DNA from: Haloferax sp. Q22
GTDB lineage: Archaea; Halobacteriota; Halobacteria; Halobacteriales; Haloferacaceae
Assembly (NCBI RefSeq): GCF_001482285.1
Contig: NZ_LOEP01000033.1
Span: 124,001 to 188,000, forward strand
DNA length: 64,000 nt
Direction of reading: 5' to 3'
The stretch's first letter is position 1. Each line of letters opens with the position of its first letter. This document shows positions 43,740 to 52,911 of the stretch, piece after piece. The notes under the pieces are model-generated. The model was not told the origin of the DNA. It worked only from the letters and a program-made list of their open reading frames with translations, and did not search any database. Position numbers and translations under genes: made by a program.

Positions 43740-44924
43740 ATGCACGGAGTCGAGGGGGTTGCCGACGCGTCGGGCGCGGTCGGCGGGACGCTGACGGCGG
43801 GGAGCCACGTCGCGGTCGCTCCGCTCCAGTCGACGGCGGTCGAACCGCCGGCGTTCGTGCCGGACTACTTCCTGTTTCCGGGGTGGCGAATCGTCGTCGC
43901 CCTCGTCATCGTCACCCTGTCGGTCGCGCTGTCGAAGTACGCTGTCCGTCTGATCGGTCGGCCGGTCGCCCGGCAGTTCCGCCGCCAGAGCGTCGCCCAG
44001 ACCATCCTGCGAATCGTTCGTCTCGCCATCGTCCTCGTCGGCGTCGGCGTCGGGGCGAACGTCCTCGGCCTCGAACTCGGCGACATCGTCCTCTCGGTGA
44101 CGGTGTTCTCGGCGGTGCTCGGTATCGTCCTCGCGCCCATCGTCGGGAGCATCATCAACGGGGTGTTCGTCCTCTCGGACCAGCCGTTCGAAATCGGCGA
44201 CATGATAGAACTCGACGACGGCACGAAGGGCTTCATCGACGAGATAACGCTGAGCTACACGAAGATATTCACCCTCGACAACACCTTTCTCGTGATGTCG
44301 AACTCGAACATCCGCGACCGCGACGTCATCAACTACTCCGCGGAAGACGAGCGGACCCGCCTGTCGCTCGACGTGCTCGTCACCTACGAGTCCGACATCG
44401 ACGCCGCCCGCGACCTCGTCGAGCGGGCCGCCCGCGACTGCGACGCGGTGGTCGAAGGCGGGCCGGACATCCGCATCGGCAGTGCCCGCTACCCGGCGAA
44501 ACCGACCGCCTACATCAACTCCTACGCCGACAACGGCGTCCTCCTGCGCCTCCGCTACTGGGCGCTGAAACCGTACAAAATCGGTCGCATCCAGTCGGAG
44601 GTCCAGACGCGCCTCTGGACGCTCGTCGAGGAGTCCGAGGCCACCGTCGAGTTCGCCTACCCGCACACCCACCTCGTCTTCGACGAGACCAGCGGGAGCC
44701 TGCACGTCACCAACGACGAGGGCGCAAACCGACGTCACGCCACCGCGTCGCCGGCACCGGGAGCGCCCACCCAACCGGTCTCTGACGGCGAGGGCCCCGA
44801 ACCCCCGGCTGACTCGGGCGACGCGGCCGACGCGACCGACGCCCCGAACTCGACGAACGCGGAGTCGGCGGCCGCCGAGACGGCGGACCCAGAATCGACG
44901 GACGCCGCCGGCGGCGACGACTGA
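43740..44924 (+). CDS. MscS-type mechanosensitive channel
   Basis: This 394-residue membrane channel opens on membrane tension during hypo-osmotic shock. Helices lie at about 50-70, 85-110 and 118-140. The pore helix TM3 region is V-F-S-A-V-L-G-I-V-L-A-P-I-V-G-S-I-I-N-G. It is followed by the beta domain motif F-E-I-G-D-M-I-E-L-D-D-G-T-K-G near 160. The C-terminal 60 residues are an acidic, alanine/proline-rich tail with no predicted fold. The start at 43740 follows a T-rich stretch. Relevant for a halophile facing dilution. Confidence 0.92.
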   Translation: MHGVEGVADASGAVGGTLTAGSHVAVAPLQSTAVEPPAFVPDYFLFPGWRIVVALVIVTLSVALSKYAVRLIGRPVARQFRRQSVAQTILRIVRLAIVLVGVGVGANVLGLELGDIVLSVTVFSAVLGIVLAPIVGSIINGVFVLSDQPFEIGDMIELDDGTKGFIDEITLSYTKIFTLDNTFLVMSNSNIRDRDVINYSAEDERTRLSLDVLVTYESDIDAARDLVERAARDCDAVVEGGPDIRIGSARYPAKPTAYINSYADNGVLLRLRYWALKPYKIGRIQSEVQTRLWTLVEESEATVEFAYPHTHLVFDETSGSLHVTNDEGANRRHATASPAPGAPTQPVSDGEGPEPPADSGDAADATDAPNSTNAESAAAETADPESTDAAGGDD

Positions 44925-45003
44925 CCGGAGAACGGCGAAAACAGTCGGAGCTGGGAACCGCATCGAAACCGGGAAAACGAATCCGAACCCGAGAGCCGCC
45001 GGC

Positions 45004-45411
45004 TCAGTCGTCCGCGCGGACGGTGATGACCGTGCAGTCGAGCTTTTCGCGGAGGAACACGTCGATGTCGGGGTCGTCGAGGAACCGCCGGAGCATCCGC
45101 CGCCAGCGGCTCGCCTGTTTCGACCCGATGACGACGATGTCGGCCTCCTCGGCGGCGACCTCTTCGAGAATCGTCTCCTCGACGAGGAAGCCTCGGCGGA
45201 CCACGTAGCGCGCGCGGACGAGCGGGCCGAACTCGGCTTCGACCGCCCGTTTGAGTTCGGTCCGCGTCACGCCGCGGTTCGACTGGTAGAGGTCGACGTG
45301 GAGGACCGTCAGTTCGGCGTCGCGCTCGCGTGCGACGCGGACGGCCTCTTCGAGCGTCGCCCGGGAGTGCTTCGAGAGGGGGTACCGAACCGGGACCACG
45401 ACCCGTGTCAT
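45004..45411 (-). CDS. Universal stress protein (UspA family)
   Basis: This 135-residue protein has the UspA alpha/beta fold. Strand 1 is M-T-R-V-V-V-P-V-R-Y and helix 1 follows. A-D-I-V-V-I-G-S-K-Q-A-S-R-W-R-R near residue 90 corresponds to the nucleotide loop. The usual G-2x-G-9x-G-S/T ATP motif is not intact (G-S-K-Q-A-S), so it may be a non-ATP type. Its neighbours are MscS and a 5'-nucleotidase, both on other transcripts. Confidence 0.85.
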   Translation of the reverse strand: MTRVVVPVRYPLSKHSRATLEEAVRVARERDAELTVLHVDLYQSNRGVTRTELKRAVEAEFGPLVRARYVVRRGFLVEETILEEVAAEEADIVVIGSKQASRWRRMLRRFLDDPDIDVFLREKLDCTVITVRADD

Positions 45412-45502
45412 ACTCCGAAGCCACTCGCTGGGTGTGCGTGAACCTTTCCCTCTCGGACGCGTTCGCCGGCGGCTGCCTCTCCGTCTCGGCCCCGCCCCAC
45501 GC

Positions 45503-46882
45503 TCAGTCGTCGGCGCGGGTGGCCGACCGGCGCTCGATGCGCCCTTCGATTGCGGCGTCAAAGCCGACCTCGCGGGCGTAGCGCGCCAGCGCGTCGTGTT
45601 GAATCTCGAACTCACCGACGCGGTGAGCCTGCGTGATGGCCGGGAACTCCTGCGTGCTGTGGAGCAGGTAGTCGCTCGTGGCGACGGTGTAGCGCGCCTC
45701 GGGGTCGATTGGCTCGCCGCCGACGAACGCCTCGACGACCTCGTCGCGGTCGTCGTCCCAGACGATGCGCGCGCCGCTGACGTGGGCGTGCCACCAGTCC
45801 GGTTCCCCGAATCCCATCTCGGCCCCGCGGGCGGCCCCGAACGCCGCCAATAGCTCCGTGCCAGTCACCTCGGCGACGACGAGGTGCTCCTCGAATGGGA
45901 CGAGACTCACGAGGTCGGCGTGGGTCACGTCGGGACCGATGGGCGGACCGGAGCGGATGCCGCCGCTGTTCTGCAGCCCCACGTCCGCGCCGGTCGCCCA
46001 GCGGTAGGCGTCGGCGATGGCGTTGCCGACGCGGCACTCGCCAGCCGCGACGGTCTCCTCGGCGCGGTCCATCGGGCGGTCGATTCGACAGAGCACCTCG
46101 TCGAGACCGGCGGCGGCGACCCGACCCGCCAGCGCCGCGACCAGCCCCTCGTCGGCCCGGTACTCGGCGGTCCGGTGGCGGACCGTCTCGATTCGGTCGG
46201 CGGTGACGCGGACCTCCCAGACGACGTGGCCGTTCGCGCCGGGGCGGACGATCGGTACGCCGTCGACCACGTCGTCGCGCTCGGCGTGGACGTGGCCCCC
46301 GAGGACGAGGTCCACGTCGCACCGGGCGACGAGTTCGTCGTCGCCGCTCCCGAGGTGTGAGAGCGCGACGACGAGGTCCGCGCCGTCGTCTCTGAGCGCG
46401 GCGGCCGCGTCGGCGGCGGCCGCGTAGGGGTCGGAGAAGCCGACGTCGGCCGCTTCCGGGTTGATAGTGCCGGTCGCGGGGTCGGTGACGCCGAAGAAGC
46501 CGAGGGTCAGCCCGTCCACCTCGCGGGTCGTTCGCGGGACGGTTCCCTCGTCGGCGGCGAACCGGCCGCCGTCCTCGCCGTGGACGTTGCTCGTGACCCA
46601 CGTCGGCCGACTCGCGGCGACGAGTTCGCGGGTCCGGCTCGGCCCGTAGTCGAAGTCGTGGTTGCCGAACGTTTCGAGGTCGGCGTCCACGGCGTCGTAG
46701 AAGTCGAGCGCCTGTCCGCCGCGCTCGACGAGCGAGAGGACGCCCGGCGCGGTGTTGTCGCCGGTGCCGACCACGAGCGTGTCGTCGCCGTCGAGGGCGC
46801 TGACGCAGCCCGCGAGGCGGCCGGCGCGTTCGGTGTCGTCGAAGACGTTCTCGATGTCGGAGTAGTGGAGGAGCCGAGGCAT
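45503..46882 (-). CDS. 5'-nucleotidase/UshA-like metallophosphoesterase
   Basis: This 459-residue protein has the two domains of UshA-type nucleotidases. The calcineurin-like metal domain shows V-V-G-T-G-D-N-T near 38, F-G-N-H-D-F near 72 and L-G-G-H-V-H near 195. The C-terminal substrate domain has the N-S-G-G-I-R motif near 304 and Y-T-V-A-T-S-D-Y near 400. Motif I reads S-D-I-E instead of D-x-H, so one usual metal histidine is a glutamate. No signal peptide is visible, so it is probably cytoplasmic. Substrate likely nucleotides or UDP-sugars. Confidence 0.9.
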   Translation of the reverse strand: MPRLLHYSDIENVFDDTERAGRLAGCVSALDGDDTLVVGTGDNTAPGVLSLVERGGQALDFYDAVDADLETFGNHDFDYGPSRTRELVAASRPTWVTSNVHGEDGGRFAADEGTVPRTTREVDGLTLGFFGVTDPATGTINPEAADVGFSDPYAAAADAAAALRDDGADLVVALSHLGSGDDELVARCDVDLVLGGHVHAERDDVVDGVPIVRPGANGHVVWEVRVTADRIETVRHRTAEYRADEGLVAALAGRVAAAGLDEVLCRIDRPMDRAEETVAAGECRVGNAIADAYRWATGADVGLQNSGGIRSGPPIGPDVTHADLVSLVPFEEHLVVAEVTGTELLAAFGAARGAEMGFGEPDWWHAHVSGARIVWDDDRDEVVEAFVGGEPIDPEARYTVATSDYLLHSTQEFPAITQAHRVGEFEIQHDALARYAREVGFDAAIEGRIERRSATRADD

Positions 46883-47000
46883 TCGCTTCTCGAATGTGGC
46901 GATGCGGGTGGATAAGAAGCCGTCGGGACGGCCCGCGGGCGGGCGAGACGGCGCGGAACCGGCGCGGCCGTCATCGCCTCGGCGCGGGTGAGCGTCGTCT

Positions 47001-47213
47001 CTACTCGCCGTCTTTCCCTTCGAGTTCGAACGCGACTTCGACCTCGGCTTGGTACTCCCGGGTCTCGACGGACGCGAGTTCGACGCCGAGTTCCTTTACC
47101 TCGACCCAGTGGACGCCCGCGAGCGTCTCCTCGGCGCGGTTAATCGCGTCGTCGACGGCGGCGTCGAAACTCTCTGCACTCCGACCGACAAGGGTGATTT
47201 TCTTGAACACCAT
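47001..47213 (-). CDS. Dodecin, flavin-binding protein
   Basis: Dodecin forms a hollow dodecamer that stores riboflavin or its degradation products. It has 70 residues, the standard size. It begins [10 protein letters not shown]. The flavin-stacking tryptophan W36 and the hydrogen-bonding glutamine Q55 of the Halobacterium protein are both conserved. The C-terminal strand is A-E-V-E-V-A-F-E-L. Single gene with no obvious flavin neighbours. Confidence 0.95.
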   Translation of the reverse strand: MVFKKITLVGRSAESFDAAVDDAINRAEETLAGVHWVEVKELGVELASVETREYQAEVEVAFELEGKDGE

Positions 47214-47332
47214 CTCGTCGGACCCTTCGTCTTACTATCACAAATAATCGTCCCCGACTCGGCGGCGAGGCGGGTGGGAAAAAGGAGGTGAACGGGACGG
47301 ACGGAGCGATCCGCGGCGCGTCGTCGCGGGAC

Positions 47333-48142
47333 TCACTCGTCGGGACGGTACGAACGAGCGGTCTCGGCGCGCGCCGCGACGAGCCGCCGGCCCCACGCCA
47401 CGGCCGATGGTTCGTAGCTCACGACCAGTGCCTCCGGGCCGCCCATGTGGTCGTAGACGACGACCGTGACCGAAGCCGTCGTCGGGCGGTCCATGACCAC
47501 GACGCCGAACCCCGGTTCGTCCTCGACCGCGGAGACGCGGACGCCGGCGTCGACGATGGCGTCGAGGCCGTCGGGGTAGCGCTTCGAAAGCCAGTCGAGG
47601 GACTCCGCCGAGAGGACGAGCGTGGCGCTGTCGCCGAGCCGCGCGAGCTGTTCGCGTGCTTCGGGCCAGATGCTGAACAGGAACGGGCCGTTGAATCCGG
47701 TGAGTGTCGTCACCTCGCTGATATCGAAATCGAGCGGGGCCCGCTGTTCCATCTCCGAAAGGTTGCTGGTGCAGACGACCGCGTTGCGGAACAGCGAGGG
47801 CGGCGGACTGACCGACTCGGGAAGGCGGTCGAGTAGTGGGACCGCGTCGAGCACGTTCGCCATCGATCGGAGCGCCTCGTCGTGTGTCTCCAAAGCGACG
47901 CGACCCGCGCTCGTGGCGACGAAGCCGCCGTTCGATCGCTCGACGAGTCCGAGCCGGACGAGGCGCTCGACGCCGCGGTCGACGGTGGACCGAGAGACCG
48001 AGAGCGCGCGGACGAGGTCGGCCTTCGAAAGCGGCTCCGACGAGAGCGCCTGGAGGAGTCGACGGCGGCGGCCGACCGCCTCGAACGCGTCGGCCGCGTC
48101 TCCGCCCTCGTCTTCGTCCTCGTCACCAATCCAACTCGACAT
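47333..48142 (-). CDS. Haloarchaeal winged-helix regulator with FilR1-like C-terminal domain
   Basis: This 269-residue regulator has an ArsR-like winged helix. It runs from R-R-R-L-L-Q-A-L-S-S-E-P-L-S-K-A-D-L near residues 25-42 to the recognition helix S-V-S-R-S-T-V-D-R-G-V-E-R-L near 48-61. The second half (about 120-260) resembles the FilR1/DUF1724-type sensor domain found in many haloarchaeal regulators. A minus-strand TATA box, CGATATACATTTG (48168-48180), precedes the ATG by about 30 bp. The target and ligand are unknown; the divergent or adjacent membrane protein genes are possible targets. Confidence 0.85.
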   Translation of the reverse strand: MSSWIGDEDEDEGGDAADAFEAVGRRRRLLQALSSEPLSKADLVRALSVSRSTVDRGVERLVRLGLVERSNGGFVATSAGRVALETHDEALRSMANVLDAVPLLDRLPESVSPPPSLFRNAVVCTSNLSEMEQRAPLDFDISEVTTLTGFNGPFLFSIWPEAREQLARLGDSATLVLSAESLDWLSKRYPDGLDAIVDAGVRVSAVEDEPGFGVVVMDRPTTASVTVVVYDHMGGPEALVVSYEPSAVAWGRRLVAARAETARSYRPDE

Positions 48143-48242
48143 CGGTATGAACGTCTCAGGGCGTACACAAATGTATATCGGGACTCCGGATATTCACCCG
48201 TATCCGGGAGGGACCGGGCGAACCTACGACCGTGCCGACGTG

Positions 48243-48902
48243 TCAACGAGGTGTTGATTCGAGCCGTTTCTGCAACGCGCCGACTACGTCGGAGAGGTGT
48301 GCAGTCCCCCAGATAGCGACGATAATCCCACCGACGGCGTCGAACACGAGGTCGAGGAGCGTGTCGTCGAGGCCGTACTGCGTCAGCACCGACCCGGTAC
48401 CTGCGAGCGCGGCGACCCCCGAGATAGCGAACTCGATGACCTCCCAGAAGACCCCGAACGCGAGGACGAAAAGCAGGATGAACACGAACATGAACCGCGG
48501 CGGCAGGTAGATGTCCGCCGTGTGCTCGTCGACCGCGCGGACGGTCGCGTAGCCGGCGGCCGCGACGACCGACGACGACAGCGCGTGCGTGAGGTGGTCC
48601 CACCACCAGACGCCCGCGTAGAAACTGGTCTCCGAACCGGGGAGGCCGACCGTGCCGAGCGCGTGGAGAAACGCCGCCGAGGATATCCAGAGCGTCAGCC
48701 CGGCGTCCATCGGGATGCGGTAGTCACGTTCGAGTAGCGCCGGGAGGTAGGTCACCCCGAGCCCGACGAGCGCGTTGACGACGATGCCGAGGTTCCCGCG
48801 GTCGAGGCCGATGAAGACGAGCCCGACGAGGACGACCTGCATCGCCCGCGAGAGCTGGCGCTGGCGTCGCGCGTCGATGTGGAGGTGCGAGCGAATCCTC
48901 AC
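48243..48902 (-). CDS. Polytopic membrane protein (DUF2238-like)
   Basis: This 219-residue protein has about six membrane helices. The central motif W-W-W-D-H-L-T-H-A-L-S-S-S near 98-110 and the later F-W-E-V-I-E-F-A and D-L-V-F-D-A-V-G-G match the YjdF/DUF2238 pattern I recall. Acid and histidine residues fall in membrane regions and could bind a metal or proton. It overlaps the upstream gene by 4 bp (ATGA), so the two are coupled. Confidence 0.75.
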   Translation of the reverse strand: MRIRSHLHIDARRQRQLSRAMQVVLVGLVFIGLDRGNLGIVVNALVGLGVTYLPALLERDYRIPMDAGLTLWISSAAFLHALGTVGLPGSETSFYAGVWWWDHLTHALSSSVVAAAGYATVRAVDEHTADIYLPPRFMFVFILLFVLAFGVFWEVIEFAISGVAALAGTGSVLTQYGLDDTLLDLVFDAVGGIIVAIWGTAHLSDVVGALQKRLESTPR

Positions 48903-49612
48903 GACGACTCACCGTCCTCCGTCGCGGAGTAGTCGTCCGTCTCCGCCGGATTCACGTCCTCGGCGACATCCGCCACCTCCTCCGGGAGCCGCTTGCGCGA
49001 CCCCGCCCGGCGGCGGAAGTAGTACTCGAACAGCAACCCAGCTGCGAGGCCGGCGACGGTGGCGGCGACGAAGTCCCACATCAGCCCGGTCTCGATGACC
49101 TCGTCGGGGCGGCCGTTCAACAGCAGGCGCGTGCCGAGGTAGAGGTCCGAGAGCCACTGGACGACTGCCCAGACGCCCGCGGCGGCCATCGTGGCGATGA
49201 CGACGAAGAAGACGGCGAACGAGTGGTTCATCCGGACTGGCGTGAACACGTCGAGTTCGACGGCGACGATGAGCGCGATGGCGGCCACCGCGAGATACGT
49301 CGAGACGCGGCCGGTAAAGGTCACGCCGCCGATGGTCTGGCCTCGAACGAGGACGCGAGCGACGAGCGGGAGCGACGCGAGCGCGACGACCTCCCACGGG
49401 AGCATCGCTCGCGGCTCGCGGAAGGCGACGGCCGGAACGACGGTGACCGCGGCGACGACGGCCGCGAAGCCGCCCCAGACGAGGTCGCCGCCGGTGACGA
49501 CGCTCCCGATGGCGACGGCGACGAGGAACCCCACGAACAGCCACGCAAGTACCGCGTTGAGCCGTCTACTCCGGACGAATTGCGCCAGCTCCGTCTGTGC
49601 GGCCTGCGACAT
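48899..49612 (-). CDS. Polytopic membrane protein, partner of the DUF2238-like gene
   Basis: This 237-residue protein has about seven membrane helices and an acidic cytoplasmic tail. The last helices contain L-M-W-D-F-V-A-A-T-V-A-G and F-E-Y-Y-F-R-R, recalling the D-L-V-F-D-A-V-G-G segment of the next gene. The two may be distant relatives or two subunits. It is upstream in a two-gene operon with a 4-bp overlap. Function unknown. Confidence 0.72.
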   Translation of the reverse strand: MSQAAQTELAQFVRSRRLNAVLAWLFVGFLVAVAIGSVVTGGDLVWGGFAAVVAAVTVVPAVAFREPRAMLPWEVVALASLPLVARVLVRGQTIGGVTFTGRVSTYLAVAAIALIVAVELDVFTPVRMNHSFAVFFVVIATMAAAGVWAVVQWLSDLYLGTRLLLNGRPDEVIETGLMWDFVAATVAGLAAGLLFEYYFRRRAGSRKRLPEEVADVAEDVNPAETDDYSATEDGESS

Positions 49613-49668
49613 GCTCGTCCGTTAGCGACGGGCTGAGAAAACGTTTGGGCGAAGACGCCCTGTTTCGA

Positions 49669-50013
49669 TTACGTGTTCGTCCCGTGAACGACCTCGTAGT
49701 CGTTCCCACCACCGTTCGACACGCCGATGATTGCCCACTCGTATGGAAGGTCGATACCGCGAAGCCGCTCTCGAAGCGCGCTGATGTGGTCGTCCCACGT
49801 CACGAAGCAGCGGAACCGATACGGTGTCTCGGTTCCGCCGTCTGCGAGCACCGGACGGCATTCGGTCGCTTCGCGCGAACTCAGTGCGGTCACGTGGACC
49901 GTACGCCACTTGCGTTCGGCCAGCATATCGGTTCCGTCGCCCGAGACGGAGTAGCCGAGCCGACCGAATATCGACCGAGCCTCCTGAACGGGAGGCATCG
50001 AAGCCTGGGCCAT
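49669..50013 (-). CDS. Small haloarchaeal protein (DUF7116-like)
   Basis: This 114-residue soluble protein shows P-V-Q-E-A-R-S-I-F-G-R-L-G-Y-S-V-S-G-D-G near the N-terminus and A-E-R-K-W-R-T-V-H-V near 32, a pattern I remember from DUF7116 proteins of haloarchaea. A minus-strand TATA element (CAATCTTTATC, about 50040-50050) is about 30 bp upstream. An in-frame ATG at 49998 is an alternative start. No function is known. Confidence 0.75.
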   Translation of the reverse strand: MAQASMPPVQEARSIFGRLGYSVSGDGTDMLAERKWRTVHVTALSSREATECRPVLADGGTETPYRFRCFVTWDDHISALRERLRGIDLPYEWAIIGVSNGGGNDYEVVHGTNT

Positions 50014-50100
50014 GCACGTCTACGTACACCCGCACCCCTGATAAAGATTGCCACGGTATGGCATACCAATAGTTGACGAACGGTCGCGCCGGGCGCTCGA

Positions 50101-50349
50101 CTACTCGTGAGCGGCGTCCCACTCCTCGGGCTTTCTGACGTTTCCACAGTTGTTGCACTCGATGCGGGCCATCGTGTCCATCGCGGTGTCGAACGAGTCG
50201 CAGTTACCGCAGAGGTATCCCCAGCGGTTCTCGGCGTCCTCGGTCGAGTACACGACGTAGAACGGTCCCTTCGAGCCTCGCTCTGGCTCGTCGGTAGCGA
50301 CGAAGACGGTCTTGCCGCTCGATACGGTCTGGGTCTGGAGTTCGGCCAT
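50101..50349 (-). CDS. Small zinc-ribbon protein (DUF5816-like)
   Basis: This 82-residue protein has a zinc ribbon, C-G-N-C near residues 47-50 and C-N-N-C-G near 65-69. The N-terminal half holds D-E-P-E-R-G-S-K-G-P-F-Y-V-V-Y. This arrangement matches the haloarchaeal DUF5816 family as I recall. It may bind nucleic acid, but this is unproven. It lies between the DUF7116-like and IscA-like genes, same strand. Confidence 0.8.
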   Translation of the reverse strand: MAELQTQTVSSGKTVFVATDEPERGSKGPFYVVYSTEDAENRWGYLCGNCDSFDTAMDTMARIECNNCGNVRKPEEWDAAHE

Positions 50350-50388
50350 GCCACCGATTGGCGCGGGGGTGGCTTAAGAAATTGGTCC

Positions 50389-50754
50389 CTACGTCCGGAA
50401 CGACTCGCCGCACCCGCAACTGCTCTCGGCGTTCGGGTTATCGACGTGGAAGCCCGCGCCCTGCAGGCCGCCCTCGAAGTCGAGGGTGGCGCCGCCGATG
50501 TAGTTCATGCTCGCGGGGTCGACGAACACGCGGAGGCCGTGCTGTTCGACGACCGTGTCGTCGTCTTCCGGTTCGTTGTCGAAGCGCATCCCGTAGGACA
50601 GCCCGGCGCAACCGCCCTGCTGGACGAATAACCGGAGGCCCGCCACGTCGGTGTCCATTGACTCTCCTTCGAGGAGGGAGACGGCTTCGTCCGCGGCCGC
50701 GGGCGTGACCGCAACCGCCACATCGCCGCCGCCACTCGCGGATTCCGTGCTCAT
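50389..50754 (-). CDS. A-type iron-sulfur carrier protein (IscA/ErpA/HesB family)
   Basis: This protein of 121 residues carries Fe-S clusters to apo-proteins. The three family cysteines are in Q-Q-G-G-C-A-G-L-S-Y near residue 50 and S-S-C-G-C-G-E near the C-terminus. The N-terminal 12 residues are a glycine/serine extension. Start at the ATG at 50754. It could serve the Fe-S enzymes in the window such as ferredoxin, PurF and the GlcDF fusion; this is inference only. Confidence 0.93.
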   Translation of the reverse strand: MSTESASGGGDVAVAVTPAAADEAVSLLEGESMDTDVAGLRLFVQQGGCAGLSYGMRFDNEPEDDDTVVEQHGLRVFVDPASMNYIGGATLDFEGGLQGAGFHVDNPNAESSCGCGESFRT

Positions 50755-50874
50755 ACGCCCCACTATACTGTGGGAACGGTTAACTGTGGCGCAGGCGGAA
50801 CCCGGTGCCGCCCCGGTAGGATGCGACTACCGGGTGCAAGTCGGCGGAAAACGAGTCGAACGAGTCGCGTTCGC

Positions 50875-52161
50875 TTACTCTTCGAACCGCTCGCGGACGC
50901 TCTGAGCGTGCGCGTCGAGCCCTTCGGCCTCGGCGAGCGTCGTAATCGTCTCCGAAAGCTCCGACAGCCCCTCGCGGTCGAGGCGCTGGACTGTCGTCGA
51001 GCGGAGGAAGTGGTCGACAGAGAGCCCGCCCTGCCGCTTTGCGCCCCCACCGGTCGGGAGGACGTGGTTCGTCCCGGAAGCGTAGTCACCGGCCGCGACG
51101 GGCGTGTACGGGCCGAGGAAGACGCTCCCCGCGGAGTCGATGCGGTCCAACAGCGCCTCGTCGTCGTCGGCCTGAATGGTCAGGTGCTCGGCGGCGTACT
51201 CTTCGGCGAATAACACCGCCTCGGACATCGACCGCGCGAGGAGGACGCCCGACGCGTCGCTTTCGAGCGCGGCCTCGATAGTCTCCGTCCGCTCGCGCTC
51301 GCCCGCCTGTCGTTCGACCTCCGCGACGACTTCTGCGGCGAGGTCGGCGTCGTCGGTGACGGCGACGACCGACGCGTTCGGGTCGTGTTCGGCCTGCGCG
51401 ACGAGGTCGGCGGCGACGAACCGCGCCTCGGCGGTCTCGTCGGCGACGACGAGCACCTCGGAGGGGCCGGCGAGGAAGTCGATGTCCACGTCGCCGCGGA
51501 CCTCAGCCTTCGCCGCCGTGACCCACTTGTTGCCCGGCCCGACGACCTTCTGGACGGCCTTCACCGTCTCCGTGCCGTAGGCGAGCGCGGCGATGCCCTG
51601 TGCCCCGCCGACCGAGTAGACCGCGTCCGCGCCCGCGACGTGCATCGCGGCGAGCGTGACGGGGTTCATCGGCTCGGCGGGCGGCGTGGCGACCGCGACG
51701 TGTTCGACGCCGGCGACCTTCGCGGGGATGACGCCCATCAGGACGCTCGACGGGTAGGCGGCGGTGCCGCCGGGGGCGTAGACGCCGACCCGGTCGAGCG
51801 GGCGGTAGCGACGCCCGAGTTCGCGGGTGCCGGCGTCGCCGAACCCCTCGCGCCAGTCCTCGGGGACCTGCTTCCCGTGGAACTCGCGGATGTTCGCCGC
51901 GGCAGCCTCGATGGCCTCGCGCACGTCGTCGTCGATTTCGTCGTAGGCGCGCTCGGCGGCGTCGGTCACGTCGATGTTGCCGACCTGGACGCCGTCGAAC
52001 TCCGTTGAGAACTCACGGACCGCCACGTCGCCCTCTCGGCGGACGCGCTCGACGATGTCGCGCACGTCGGAGCGGACCTCCTCGACCCCGGCGTCCCGCT
52101 CGAAGAAGGCGCGGCGGGCGTCGGTGCCGAGGTCGGCCAGTTCGCGAACCTCGATGTTCAT
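50875..52161 (-). CDS. hisD: Histidinol dehydrogenase
   Basis: HisD oxidises L-histidinol to histidine in two NAD+-dependent steps, the end of histidine synthesis. It has 428 residues. It shows the PROSITE-like stretch V-D-I-D-F-L-A-G-P-S-E-V-L-V-V-A-D near 235. The zinc/catalytic Q-A-E-H-D-P is near 264 and N-H-V-L-P-T-G-G near 382. The N-terminus M-N-I-E-V-R-E-L sets the start at 52161. Haloarchaeal his genes are scattered, and no other his gene is adjacent. Confidence 0.96.
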   Translation of the reverse strand: MNIEVRELADLGTDARRAFFERDAGVEEVRSDVRDIVERVRREGDVAVREFSTEFDGVQVGNIDVTDAAERAYDEIDDDVREAIEAAAANIREFHGKQVPEDWREGFGDAGTRELGRRYRPLDRVGVYAPGGTAAYPSSVLMGVIPAKVAGVEHVAVATPPAEPMNPVTLAAMHVAGADAVYSVGGAQGIAALAYGTETVKAVQKVVGPGNKWVTAAKAEVRGDVDIDFLAGPSEVLVVADETAEARFVAADLVAQAEHDPNASVVAVTDDADLAAEVVAEVERQAGERERTETIEAALESDASGVLLARSMSEAVLFAEEYAAEHLTIQADDDEALLDRIDSAGSVFLGPYTPVAAGDYASGTNHVLPTGGGAKRQGGLSVDHFLRSTTVQRLDREGLSELSETITTLAEAEGLDAHAQSVRERFEE

Positions 52162-52244
52162 ACCCCGGCTTTGCGGCCGGCGCGAAAAGACGTTGCGGAA
52201 GCGGTGGAGCGGCGCTCGCATCCCGCGCCGCAGATTCGTGGAAT

Positions 52245-52841
52245 CTACGCCACGTCGCGCTGTTCCGTGTAGGTCAGCGTTCGGTCGTCGGTCTCGATGG
52301 TCGTCTGGACCGTAATCCAGCCGTCGGCCTGCCGGACCGCGAACGCCTCGGAGTACGACAGTTTGACGCGCTTCGTCGTCGTGTACGACTCGCCGGCCGC
52401 GAGGTCGCCGACCGCTTGGGACCCGCGCCAGACCTCATCGTCCGGGTCGGTGCTGTTGCCGACGAAGATGCGACTGTAGACGGTGACGCCGGAACTGTCG
52501 GCGTCCTGTTGGTTGGTTATCGTGCTCGTCACGTCGCGGCACGTCTGACCGCACTTCTCGATGTTGTCGACGACGACGCCGAACGGCGGCACCGATTCGC
52601 TCTCGGTCGCGTCGCCGTCGTCGCTGCTGTCTCCGCTGTCGCTGCTACTGCTGTCGCTGCTGTCGCTCCCGCCGCTGTCACCGCGGTCGTCGTCGGGCGG
52701 TGCGGTCGTCTGCGTGGGGAACGCTTCGTCGGACTCGGCAGAGTCGTCCGAGAACGGTCCGACACCGGTCACGAACGCGGCCGAGATGCCGGCCGTGAGG
52801 AGGACCAGAACTGTCGCGGCGACGAGGAGTGTGCGTCTCAT
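52245..52841 (-). CDS. Secreted/membrane-anchored protein with Ser/Asp-rich linker
   Basis: This 198-residue protein has an N-terminal hydrophobic segment (M-R-R-T-L-L-V-A-A-T-V-L-V-L-L) typical of a Sec signal or anchor. A linker of S, D and G follows (about 30-80). The globular part of about 115 residues is beta-rich. A C-G-Q-T-C pair near 97-101 could form a disulfide, and the C-terminal strands resemble a CARDB-like extracellular beta-sandwich. No named function. Confidence 0.72.
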   Translation of the reverse strand: MRRTLLVAATVLVLLTAGISAAFVTGVGPFSDDSAESDEAFPTQTTAPPDDDRGDSGGSDSSDSSSSDSGDSSDDGDATESESVPPFGVVVDNIEKCGQTCRDVTSTITNQQDADSSGVTVYSRIFVGNSTDPDDEVWRGSQAVGDLAAGESYTTTKRVKLSYSEAFAVRQADGWITVQTTIETDDRTLTYTEQRDVA

Positions 52842-52911
52842 ATGAAATGGAAAGTCGGGTTTGACGGGTGTCGTTTAGCGCAGTTGTCGGCTACCGACGG
52901 GTCGCACTTAG

